From the NCBI GenBank assembly GCA_050013075.1, contig JBEKFZ010000003.1, positions 37,851 to 101,850 on the forward strand: DNA of 64,000 nt, in the 5' to 3' direction. Shown here piece after piece: positions 35,521 through 43,611 of this stretch. The position numbers and the translations under genes were made by a program. The notes under the pieces were generated by a model. That model saw only the letters and a program-made list of their open reading frames with translations, did not search any database and had not been told where the DNA came from. Positions within the stretch are counted from its first letter, which is position 1; every line of letters begins with the position of its first letter. Origin of the DNA: JBEKIK01 sp050013075 (GTDB lineage: Bacteria; Planctomycetota; Planctomycetia; Pirellulales; Thermoguttaceae).

Positions 35521-36510
35521 TTGACTGAATTAACAAGGAGGCCGATTCCGGAGTGGGCTGAAGGGCCGTTGATCGCCGGAGAGCTGCTGGCCAGGCAGGT
35601 GTATTGGACCGTCCCGGGGCTGCGGACCTGGAGCCGGCGATTTCGATCGCGGAAACCCGCAACTCCCATGTCCGTCGATCGGCGGGAATTGCAGGACCAT
35701 CTCCGGCAAATCGGCGTAAGTGAAGGCGCCCTTGTGATGGCTCATACTTCAGTATCCGGGCTTCAGTTTGCCGAAAACGGTAAAGCGGTGGCCGGCGGTT
35801 TTCTCGGTGCGGCAAATTGCCTGGTAAAGGATTTGTTGGAGCTTGTCGGCCCCGCTGGAACTTTGGTGATGCCTACTCACCCTCAATATCAGGACGAAGA
35901 CGCTTTGCTGCCCGACGCCCGGCGGCGGGACCAGGTGATAAATTATGATCCGCAAAGGACGCCCTGCGGAGTGGGCTTGACCAACGAACTGTTTTGGCGC
36001 CGCAAAGGGGTTTTGCGCAGCCTGCATCCCTACAATTCCCTGGCCGCACACGGACCGCTTGCCGAGGAACTGTTGCACGATAATCTCAATCGCTTTAAAC
36101 CTTTGCCCCACGGCGCGTATTCGGGATATTATCGTTTTTGCCAAAAAAACGGCCTGGTATTCAGCGTCGGAGTTTCCTTGCAAAGTTCCATGACCTTGAT
36201 TCATTCGCCCGAGGAGGTCCGCGACGAGCAATGGCCGATCAAGGATTTTTATGAAGAACGGACTTATTCCATTCGCATCGACGAAAAGGACGAATTATAC
36301 ACGGTGCGTCAGCGCCGTCCAAAATATGCCAAGTATTGCATCTGCGTTCACAAAGTCTTTCGCGATCTTACCCGGGAAGGAATTCTTCACGAAAGCATGG
36401 CCGGCAACGTCCGCGTCGATTGGGTGCGAAGCAAGGACATGTTCGATTTATTCATGGATCGGAACAAAGATTTTCCTTATCCTTATTACGGACTTTGCCT
36501 GGCTCGTTAA
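35521..36510 (+). CDS. AAC(3)-like acyl-CoA-dependent N-acyltransferase
   Basis: A 329-residue protein of the aminoglycoside 3-N-acetyltransferase/FrbF family: LVMAHTSVSGLQFAENGK, LVGPAGTLVMPTHPQYQDED, TPCGVGLTNELFWRRKGVLR followed by SLHPYNSLAAHG. In this fold the His near the last motif is catalytic. TTG 35521 has GGAG upstream. Family members in sugar loci usually N-acylate amino sugars or peptides rather than give drug resistance; the position after a DegT aminotransferase supports that. A second role is not excluded. Confidence 0.78.
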   Translation: MTELTRRPIPEWAEGPLIAGELLARQVYWTVPGLRTWSRRFRSRKPATPMSVDRRELQDHLRQIGVSEGALVMAHTSVSGLQFAENGKAVAGGFLGAANCLVKDLLELVGPAGTLVMPTHPQYQDEDALLPDARRRDQVINYDPQRTPCGVGLTNELFWRRKGVLRSLHPYNSLAAHGPLAEELLHDNLNRFKPLPHGAYSGYYRFCQKNGLVFSVGVSLQSSMTLIHSPEEVRDEQWPIKDFYEERTYSIRIDEKDELYTVRQRRPKYAKYCICVHKVFRDLTREGILHESMAGNVRVDWVRSKDMFDLFMDRNKDFPYPYYGLCLAR

Positions 36511-36526
36511 TGGAGACGATGGTTAA

Positions 36527-37573
36527 ATGAGTGCGGATATTAGTCCACGGGTAATAGGGCGGACTCCGGGCCGCGCTTTGTTCATTGCGCGGCGCGGCGG
36601 ATGTTATATTTCCCGGCGATACAATATTTTCCGCTCCGACGATTGGGGCGCCGCCTGGAAACTCGACTGCCGCGTGCCCACTTCGCCCTGGAAAGCGCTG
36701 GCGACCCGCTGCGGTCTTGCCGCCCGACTGTTGCGTTACAATATTAGCGCATTGCAGGTGCTCGAAGACGGCGCCCGCGTGGCCGTGGCCCGCGACGGAC
36801 TATATCGGGCCGAGCCCGGCGAAGTGCGGATGAAGCGGGTTTTCACCATTTCCCGCGGCTCCCGCCCTTTGAACCTCGCCGCCGACGGCCAAAGGCTGAT
36901 TTTCGGCGAATACGGCTGGGGGCTTGAATCCTCGGAAGTCTATATCTATGTATCCGAAGACGGCGGTAAAACATGGCACGTGGGATACCGTTTTCCCGCT
37001 GGCGACATCCGCCACGTGCACAACGTCCTTGTCGATCCTTGGGAAAATCACTACTGGGTCATGGTGGGCGATTTTGTCCGGCAGCCTGGAATCGGCGCGT
37101 TGTCCAAGGATCTGAAAACCATCGACTGGTTGACGCGCGGCGATCAAGAATCCAGGGCAGTGGGCGCAATCGTCAAGCCGGATTGTCTCCTTTACGGAAC
37201 CGATTCCGACCGCGACCGTAATTTCATCGTCAGACTCGATAAAAAAACAGGCAAAAAAACGAAATTGCTCGAAATAGAAGGCAGTTCCCTTTATGCCGTG
37301 GCCTTCGGACCGATCAATGCCATTTCCACCTGCGTGGAGCGGAACCCAGCTTGTCCTTCCCGGGAATGTTCACTCCATGTGAGCTTTGACGGCGACGCCT
37401 GGAACCGCATCCAAGTACATAAAAAGGACCGGTATAATTTTCACCTCTTTCAATTAGGCGCCTTGATATTGCCCTTTGCGTGCAACGATCGGCCCAAAGG
37501 AATGTACAGCGGTCAAGCGGTCGAAAGCGCGCATGACCTTGTTACCATGTTCGACTTCAATAGCAAGGAATAA
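36527..37573 (+). CDS. BNR/Asp-box beta-propeller protein of unknown function
   Basis: A 348-residue protein without signal peptide or membrane segment. Asp-box motifs are visible: RSDDWGAAW near residue 37, SEDGGKTWHVGYRF near residue 144, and a weaker SFDGDAWNRI near residue 286. The pattern suggests a sialidase-type or YCF48-like propeller. No Arg triad or Tyr/Glu pair of a sialidase could be assigned with confidence. It lies between an AAC(3)-like acyltransferase and an SDR, and is predicted to be cytoplasmic, odd for a propeller in a capsule locus. The function is unknown. Confidence 0.6.
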   Translation: MSADISPRVIGRTPGRALFIARRGGCYISRRYNIFRSDDWGAAWKLDCRVPTSPWKALATRCGLAARLLRYNISALQVLEDGARVAVARDGLYRAEPGEVRMKRVFTISRGSRPLNLAADGQRLIFGEYGWGLESSEVYIYVSEDGGKTWHVGYRFPAGDIRHVHNVLVDPWENHYWVMVGDFVRQPGIGALSKDLKTIDWLTRGDQESRAVGAIVKPDCLLYGTDSDRDRNFIVRLDKKTGKKTKLLEIEGSSLYAVAFGPINAISTCVERNPACPSRECSLHVSFDGDAWNRIQVHKKDRYNFHLFQLGALILPFACNDRPKGMYSGQAVESAHDLVTMFDFNSKE

Positions 37574-37577
37574 TCCC

Positions 37578-38345
37578 ATGCAATTATCCGGAGTCCGCGC
37601 GATTGTCACCGGAGCGACCGGCGGTATTGGATTGGCCGCGGTAAAGGCCCTTCTTGCCGCGGGCGCCGCCAAGGTAGGAATGTTGGCGCGCAACCGCGAA
37701 AAACTTGAAGCCGCCGTTGCCGAACTCCAAGCGGATCAATCGGACTCGCGGATTATTCCCATGCTGGCCGACGTCCGCGATGCGGAAACCTTGGCCGGGC
37801 GATTCGCCGACTTTGTGCAGCAAGCGGGCGGACTGGACGTATTGATAAACAACGCCGGCGTGCTCATCGACGGCGCTTTGTTGTCTTTCTCGTTCCGGGG
37901 CATTAAACGATATGCCCAGGAAGACTGGCAAACCAGCATCGACACCAATTTGAAGGGGCCGTTCCTGTGCGCCCAACTGGCCGTGGAACAGATGTTCCGC
38001 AAAAGATGCAAGGGGGTGATTATTAATATTAGTTCCATCTCTCGACTGGGGCGTGCGGGGCAGAGTGCATATAGCGCCAGCAAAGGAGGGCTTACTTCCA
38101 TGACTTTTACTCTTGCCCAGGAATTGATGCCATACAATATTCGATGCGTGGCGATCGCGCCGGGATTGGTGCAAACACCCATGGCCGATAAAATCCCCGA
38201 GGATGCCCGAAATAAAATGATTTCTAATGTGGCCGTCGGCCGCATGGGCCGGCCGGAAGAAATCGCCCACGGCATATTATTCTGCATTGAAAACGACTTC
38301 TTCAACGGCCGGGTCCTTGAACTTGACGGCGGTACGTTTGGTTAA
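37578..38345 (+). CDS. Short-chain dehydrogenase, FabG-like 3-oxoacyl-ACP reductase type
   Basis: A 255-residue classical SDR: VTGATGGIGLAAVKALLAAG, NNAGVLIDGALL, the Ser block NISSISRLGRAG and YSASK with Tyr165 and Lys169, then VAIAPGLVQTPMADKIP. ATG 37578 is chosen, four bases after the preceding stop. It is followed by an ACP, so reduction of a 3-oxoacyl-ACP (or an aldehyde) fits. It opens the run SDR-ACP-AMP ligase-LuxE-LuxC. Confidence 0.82.
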   Translation: MQLSGVRAIVTGATGGIGLAAVKALLAAGAAKVGMLARNREKLEAAVAELQADQSDSRIIPMLADVRDAETLAGRFADFVQQAGGLDVLINNAGVLIDGALLSFSFRGIKRYAQEDWQTSIDTNLKGPFLCAQLAVEQMFRKRCKGVIINISSISRLGRAGQSAYSASKGGLTSMTFTLAQELMPYNIRCVAIAPGLVQTPMADKIPEDARNKMISNVAVGRMGRPEEIAHGILFCIENDFFNGRVLELDGGTFG

Positions 38346-38405
38346 TATAATAATTATTAATGCTTATATAAGCAGGGCAAATAGGGCAAGCGAAAGGAAT
38401 AGGAA

Positions 38406-38645
38406 ATGGCGATGCGTGAGCGGTTGGCTAATATATTTCATAAGGCATTTGGACTAGAAATAAATTCTTTTTCTCCTAACATAGCTCCCGAAGATGTTCC
38501 CAATTGGGATTCCATCGGCCACATGAATCTCGTGATGTACCTTGAGCAGGAATTCAACCAGCGCTTTGAAGTGGATGAGATCATGGAGATGAGTTCGCCC
38601 GCGAAAATCATGGAAATCCTTGCGGCAAAAGGCGTCGCGGATTGA
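38406..38645 (+). CDS. Acyl carrier protein (ACP-3, LuxCE module)
   Basis: A 79-residue ACP with VPNWDSIGHMNLVMYLEQEF around the phosphopantetheine Ser. AAAGGAATAGGAA precedes ATG 38406. Its stop overlaps the TTG start of the AMP-dependent ligase, the enzyme most likely to load it. Confidence 0.85.
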   Translation: MAMRERLANIFHKAFGLEINSFSPNIAPEDVPNWDSIGHMNLVMYLEQEFNQRFEVDEIMEMSSPAKIMEILAAKGVAD

Positions 38646-40165
38646 CCCCACAGGATCATAATATTGCCGAAAAAATCCTTTCGGGCGCCCAACCGGATCG
38701 GCCCGCGGTCTGCTTCGGCGACAAGGTTCTTACCTACGGCCAAATCCGCGCGGCGGCGTATGGCTGGGCTGACAGGCTTATCGAACATGGTTTTGCCGCG
38801 GGCGACCGGATTGGTTTACTTGCCGAAAACAGCCCTTTTTTCATCGCCGCCTATCTGGGCGTGATTCGCGCCGGACTATGCGTGGTTCCCTTCCCGATCG
38901 ATTGCGGCGAAAAAACCCTGGAGTCAGTGGCCCTTGCCGCCGGCATGAAGCTAATGCTGATTTCCGCCCGTTTTCGGCCCCGCGTGGAACCGGTTGCCCG
39001 ACGTTTGGATATCAAACTGGAAGACGAATCATCCGTCTTGCCCAATTGGCCGGCCGCGCCCGCGTCGCCGGTTACGCAATGTTCATTTCCCACGATCGAT
39101 CCGCGCCGCGATCTTGCCGCCATAATGCTCACCTCCGGATCGACCGGCGAGTCCAAGGGCGTGATGGTCACGCATCGCAACATCGAATGTAATACCCGCG
39201 ACATTATTCAATACATGGGACTGGGTCCCGACGATCGTACGATGACGGTGCTTCCTTTTTACTATTGCTACGGCACGTCGCTTTTGCACACACATCTTAT
39301 GGCCGGCGGATCGCTGTTGCTGAACAACCGCTTCATGTTTCCCGAAAAAGTCCTGGACGAAATGGCCGAGAAGAAATGCACGGGCTTTGCCGGCGTACCA
39401 TCGACTTACCAAATCCTTCTCCGCCGCACGCATTTTGCACGTCGAAAGTTTCCCGCCCTGCGCTGGTTTCAGCAGGCGGGCGGGAAACTGCCCAATCCGT
39501 TCATTCAAGAAATCCGTTGCGCATTTCCCCAGGTTCGGCTGTTTGTCATGTATGGCCAAACCGAGGCCACTGCCCGGCTAAGTTACCTGCCGCCGGAACT
39601 ATTGGACGATAAACTCGGCTCCATCGGCAAGGGTCTGCCCGGCTCGCGATTGGAAGTGCTCAGGGAAGACGGCACGCCGGTTCGGCCGGGCAGCGACGAA
39701 ATCGGCGAGATTGCGGCTTCCGGCGACAACATCACGCTGGGATACTGGAACGACGCGGAGGAAACCGCCCGCTTTTTCCGCAACGGCCGCCTTTTCACCG
39801 GCGATATGGCCCGAGTCGACCGGGACGATTTTATCTTTATCGTCGACCGGGCAAGAGATTTCATCAAGGCCATGGGCAACCGCGTTAGTCCCAAGGAAAT
39901 CGAGGAAGTCATAAGCCAGATGCCGGAGGTGGTCGAAGCCGCGGTGATAGGAGTGCCTGACGAAATCTGGGGCGAGGCGATCAAAGCCTACTTGACCACG
40001 AACAAACCGGGTCAATTAACCGTAGAAGACGTGCGCAATTATTGCCTGCTGCAACTGCCCAATTACAAAGTGCCTGAATATGTTGAATTCCTGCCCCAAT
40101 TGCCCAAAACCGCCAACGGCAAAGTGGCAAAGGAAGTGTTGCGGAAGATGGCCGGGAATAAGTAA
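38642..40165 (+). CDS. AMP-dependent acyl-ACP/CoA synthetase (ANL superfamily)
   Basis: A 507-residue adenylating enzyme: LTSGSTGESKGVMVTHRN (P-loop, near residue 163), YGQTEATARLSYLP, LFTGDMARVDRDDFIFIVDR, and the hinge and catalytic Lys region in KTANGKVAKEVLRK at the C-terminus. It resembles ligases that load carboxylic acids onto dedicated carrier proteins. TTG 38642 overlaps the ACP-3 stop. The substrate could be a short hydroxy or fatty acid; nothing in the sequence settles it. Confidence 0.85.
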   Translation: MTPQDHNIAEKILSGAQPDRPAVCFGDKVLTYGQIRAAAYGWADRLIEHGFAAGDRIGLLAENSPFFIAAYLGVIRAGLCVVPFPIDCGEKTLESVALAAGMKLMLISARFRPRVEPVARRLDIKLEDESSVLPNWPAAPASPVTQCSFPTIDPRRDLAAIMLTSGSTGESKGVMVTHRNIECNTRDIIQYMGLGPDDRTMTVLPFYYCYGTSLLHTHLMAGGSLLLNNRFMFPEKVLDEMAEKKCTGFAGVPSTYQILLRRTHFARRKFPALRWFQQAGGKLPNPFIQEIRCAFPQVRLFVMYGQTEATARLSYLPPELLDDKLGSIGKGLPGSRLEVLREDGTPVRPGSDEIGEIAASGDNITLGYWNDAEETARFFRNGRLFTGDMARVDRDDFIFIVDRARDFIKAMGNRVSPKEIEEVISQMPEVVEAAVIGVPDEIWGEAIKAYLTTNKPGQLTVEDVRNYCLLQLPNYKVPEYVEFLPQLPKTANGKVAKEVLRKMAGNK

Positions 40166-40212
40166 TATTGAATGTTTATTGATACTCAGGAAAAAAATGT
40201 CGTATGAAAAGT

Positions 40213-40266
40213 CAGAGCCAGGGCGAGTCGCCCCGACAATTCCGCACCCGGCACGGCCCGGCTCTG
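40213..40266. other. Structured spacer with nested hairpins
   Basis: CAGAGCC-A-GGGC (40213-40224) can pair with GCCCGGCTCTG (40256-40266). Inside it GGGC (40221-40224) can alternatively pair with GCCC (40230-40233) in a tight hairpin, so two exclusive folds exist in the gap between the ligase and the LuxE gene. This could be an attenuator-like structure or just a palindromic repeat. Confidence 0.35.
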
Positions 40267-40319
40267 GGAAGAAACCGCGACTTTCATTACCCGACGCCCA
40301 ATAAACGGTGAATAGTTAA

Positions 40320-41453
40320 ATGTTGGATCATTCCCTAACGCTCGAACAGCAAGTCGAGGCCCTGATCCGCGGCCCGCAATACGCCATGCGGCAGGCCGAG
40401 AAGGATGCCGTTTTGACGACGATCCTGCGCGAACTGTGTGCGGAAATCGCCGAGAATTGTCCGCCTTATGATCGCTTTTTGCGGCGATTGGGGCCGTCGT
40501 CGGCCGATTGGCAAACCATCTCCGACGTGCCGCCGCTGCCGGTTTCGATGTTCAAGCAATTTCTCCTTGCCGCCGTGCCGCCGGAAAAAATCGTGCGCGA
40601 GTTACATTCTTCTTCGACCAGCGGAGGGCAGCCCAGCCGGATCGTGATCGACAAAACCACGGCGTTTCGACAAACCCGGGCTTTGGCTTCGATCCTAAAA
40701 GAGCATCTAGGCGGACATCGCCGGCCATACCTGGTGCTGGACGCCGAGGAGTCGGCCGGCGCGGGTGATACGCTCACCGCGCGGGGCGCTGCAATTCGCG
40801 GGGTGGGCAATTTCGCTTCTGAAACCGTCTACGGCATGAACAAGCAACCGGACGGCGACATGGCTGCCGATTGGCCGCGCATCGAGGATTTTTTCCAACG
40901 TCATTGTCACGAGCCGGTGCTGTTGTTCGGATTCACCTTCATGGTTTGGACGCGATTTGTCGAGCAGTCCGAACGCCGGGCAGTAAAATTCCAGGCTTCA
41001 AAGGCGCAATTGTTGCACTCCGGCGGATGGAAAAAACTCGCCGCCCAGGCCGTTACAAAAGAAGATTTCACCCGCCGAACCGCCAATGTATTGAGTTGCG
41101 ATCTCGGCGGGATTCTGGATTTCTACGGCATGGTCGAGCAGGTGGGCACGGTGTTTGTCGATTGCGAGTCCGGCAACAAACACGCGCCGGCCTTTGCCGA
41201 CGTGCTGATCCGCCGTCCGTACACCCTCCAACCGGCGGAAATCGGGCAAACGGGCATTATCGAACTGATTAGCGTGCTGCCCACCAGCTATCCGGGACAG
41301 GCGTTGATAACCGAGGATCAAGGCGTGCTTGTGGGCGTGGACGATTGCCCGTGCGGCCGGTTGGGCGGCTACTTCCGCTTCACGAAACGTATCGAGCAGG
41401 CCGAGACCCGCGGCTGCGGCGACACATTTGCCCAGGCAAGGGAAATCCGATGA
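40320..41453 (+). CDS. LuxE-like acyl-protein synthetase
   Basis: A 377-residue LuxE/PaaK-family protein: VSMFKQFLLAAVPPEKIV, SSSTSGGQPSRIVIDKTTAF (nucleotide-binding block near residue 97), GFTFMVWTRF and DFYGMVEQVGTVFVDCE. In bioluminescent bacteria LuxE activates a fatty acid as acyl-AMP, holds it on a Cys near the C-terminus and passes it to LuxC. Here VDDCPCGRLGGYFRFTKR gives the C-terminal Cys-rich region shared with LuxE and PaaK. Its stop overlaps the luxC-like start. No luxA/luxB is present, so light production is not implied. Confidence 0.82.
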   Translation: MLDHSLTLEQQVEALIRGPQYAMRQAEKDAVLTTILRELCAEIAENCPPYDRFLRRLGPSSADWQTISDVPPLPVSMFKQFLLAAVPPEKIVRELHSSSTSGGQPSRIVIDKTTAFRQTRALASILKEHLGGHRRPYLVLDAEESAGAGDTLTARGAAIRGVGNFASETVYGMNKQPDGDMAADWPRIEDFFQRHCHEPVLLFGFTFMVWTRFVEQSERRAVKFQASKAQLLHSGGWKKLAAQAVTKEDFTRRTANVLSCDLGGILDFYGMVEQVGTVFVDCESGNKHAPAFADVLIRRPYTLQPAEIGQTGIIELISVLPTSYPGQALITEDQGVLVGVDDCPCGRLGGYFRFTKRIEQAETRGCGDTFAQAREIR

Positions 41454-42724
41454 GCGTATGGCGAATTACTCCCCGAGGCGTGGAACCCTCCGGCGACCGG
41501 CTGACGCCCATCGTCGAGTCGCTCGACCGGCGGCGCGCCGGCCTGGCGAAAATTCCCGTAGATAGCCTGGTCGCCCTGCTGGCCGATTTTTCCGCCCGAT
41601 TGCTCCGCGATCCGCGCACCAAATCATTGGAAGGCTGCATGTTTCTTTCGGCCTGGCTGGGAAGCGACAATCTGCGACGGCTTTTGGAGTTGAATCTTAA
41701 CGGGAATCCGTCCTATCTCGACGGTTTTGTTCCATACGGACGCAACTATCTAGCGGCCAAACCCCAAGGTCTGGTCGCCATGTGGATGGCGGGCAACGTG
41801 GCCACGCTGCCCATGTTTTCGCTTATTCCCGCGCTTTTGGCCAAAAACGTCTGCCTGTTAAAACTCGCTTATCCCGAGCCTGAAGGGACCGATCGCCTGC
41901 TTGCGGTACTGGCCGAATCGCAAGCCGGGGACGTTCGCGGCGCCGATCTATTGGAAGCGGCGGCCGTGGTCTGGTTCGATTACCGCAATCGGGAACTGAA
42001 CGAGCAGATGTCACTGGCCGCCGACGTGAAAATCATCTGGGGCGGCGCGGAGGCGATTAAGGCCATCACCGCCCTGCCCCGCCGGGAACACTGCGCTGAG
42101 ATCGTTTTCGGACCGAAATATTCCATCGGGGTGATCGACCGCAAAAAAATTCAATCCGATCCGGAAAAACTGGACCAGGCCGTTGCCGGCTTTGTCCGCG
42201 ATATTGCGGTTTTCGACCAGAGGGCATGCTCGGCGCCGCAAACGATTTTCGTGGAACGCAACGCGCGGTTATCCCTGCGGGAATTGGGCGGATTGTTCGC
42301 AAAACATCTTGCCAAGCTCCCCCCCAAGCCCGGGCTGGATCCTTACACCACCATGCAGATCGTCAACGTACGCGCCGCCTGGGCCATGGATGAAGAGAAA
42401 GACGTGATCGCCTCGGCCGATGGGGCCAACTGGACCGTGTGTTTAGACCGCGACGTGAGTTTAAAACAGGCCGTGCAATCGCGCACTATCTTCCTCAGCG
42501 AGGTGGACTCCTGGCAACAGGTCGTCCCCCTGCTGTCGCCGAAGGTGCAGACGGTGGGTGTGGCGTTTGGCGATCGAGATGATATAATTACGTTTGCTGA
42601 AGTCGCCTCGCAGGCCGGGGTTGCGCGATGCGTTCGTCCGGGGCTGATGAACAATCACGAATCGCCCTGGGACGGCAAGCTTCTTATTAACCAACTAGTC
42701 CGCTGGGTGATGCTGAAACCTTGA
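41450..42724 (+). CDS. LuxC-like acyl-CoA/acyl-protein reductase
   Basis: A 424-residue aldehyde-dehydrogenase-fold protein of the LuxC family: GLVAMWMAGNVATLPMFSL for the nucleotide-binding start, ADVKIIWGGAEAIKAI, and DQRACSAPQTIFVE with the catalytic Cys260. LuxC reduces an acyl thioester to an aldehyde with NADPH. ATG 41450 overlaps the LuxE stop by four bases, so the two are produced together. With the SDR, ACP and ligase upstream the pair would give an aldehyde or alcohol derived from a carboxylic acid, here in a glycan locus. Confidence 0.83.
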   Translation: MSVWRITPRGVEPSGDRLTPIVESLDRRRAGLAKIPVDSLVALLADFSARLLRDPRTKSLEGCMFLSAWLGSDNLRRLLELNLNGNPSYLDGFVPYGRNYLAAKPQGLVAMWMAGNVATLPMFSLIPALLAKNVCLLKLAYPEPEGTDRLLAVLAESQAGDVRGADLLEAAAVVWFDYRNRELNEQMSLAADVKIIWGGAEAIKAITALPRREHCAEIVFGPKYSIGVIDRKKIQSDPEKLDQAVAGFVRDIAVFDQRACSAPQTIFVERNARLSLRELGGLFAKHLAKLPPKPGLDPYTTMQIVNVRAAWAMDEEKDVIASADGANWTVCLDRDVSLKQAVQSRTIFLSEVDSWQQVVPLLSPKVQTVGVAFGDRDDIITFAEVASQAGVARCVRPGLMNNHESPWDGKLLINQLVRWVMLKP

Positions 42725-42738
42725 TTCGGGAGAATTAT

Positions 42739-43611
42739 ATGGCCGTGCCAACGAGCAGCCGACCGCTAGTGAAAAACTATAGTCAATTCCTCAAAGCCTT
42801 GCCGCTGCGGCAACGTATTCGGCATTATGCCCGAAAGTGTGCCGGTCTTGCATTTATGTTATTATTGCCATCTGCTATTCCCGATGATGATGCTGATTGG
42901 ATATTTTTTCCATACTATCATTGGGTGCTGGACGACGAACGGCGGCAATTCGACCGTCAATTGAAATACTTCTCGCGTATCGGCCAATTCATTTCCATCG
43001 ACGACGCGGTGGACGCCATGAAAAATCCGGCGGGTATCGGCGGGCGATATTTCTGCGTCACCTTTGACGACGGATTTAAAAACAATATCAGCAACGCCTT
43101 GCCCGTCCTGCTGGATAATCATTGTCCGGCCACGATGTATGTTCCCACCGACTATATCGGCATAGACCATTATCGCGACCGCGAACAGGTGCAACGCTTT
43201 TACGACCTTTCGACATCCTACCCGCTGCCTTTCGAATTTCTCGACTGGGACGACTGCCGAAAATTGCATGCGGCCGGCATGACCATCGGCTCGCACACTT
43301 GCGCGCATTCTTCTTTGAGCGGTTTGGGCGAAGAACAACTGAAACACGAGTTGTGCGACTCGAAACTCCGCATCGAAAGTGAACTCAAAACTCCCTGCCT
43401 GCACTTCTGCTGCCCCTGGGGAACGCCAGGCGTCAACTTTGATCCGCAAATTCATTCCAAAATAGCTCAACAAATGGGATATCGGTCTTTCGCGAGTACG
43501 GCCTATGGATATAATCGAGCCGGCGGCGATCCCATGTTTATCCGGCGACGAAGTCTGGAGACCCTCGACGGCGTTTCAATAATTCGTTTTGCCCTTTGGC
43601 AATGCCGGTGA
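42739..43611 (+). CDS. Polysaccharide deacetylase (NodB fold, CE4)
   Basis: A 290-residue protein with the NodB motifs FCVTFDDGFKNNISNALPVL (motif 1, Asp-Asp) and GSHTCAHSSLSGLGEEQL (motif 2, H-x3-H). WDDCRKLHAAGMTI precedes motif 2, and CLHFCCPWGTPG follows. ATG 42739 is chosen with CGGGAGAA upstream; a TTG at 42721 overlaps luxC. It would N-deacetylate a lipid-linked or nascent polysaccharide. In exosortase-linked loci such enzymes commonly sit beside acyltransferases, as here. Confidence 0.82.
   Translation: MAVPTSSRPLVKNYSQFLKALPLRQRIRHYARKCAGLAFMLLLPSAIPDDDADWIFFPYYHWVLDDERRQFDRQLKYFSRIGQFISIDDAVDAMKNPAGIGGRYFCVTFDDGFKNNISNALPVLLDNHCPATMYVPTDYIGIDHYRDREQVQRFYDLSTSYPLPFEFLDWDDCRKLHAAGMTIGSHTCAHSSLSGLGEEQLKHELCDSKLRIESELKTPCLHFCCPWGTPGVNFDPQIHSKIAQQMGYRSFASTAYGYNRAGGDPMFIRRRSLETLDGVSIIRFALWQCR

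Noticed and set aside
37578..42724. Bioluminescence operon
   Set aside because: LuxC- and LuxE-like proteins are present but no luxA, luxB or luxD; the surroundings are glycan genes.
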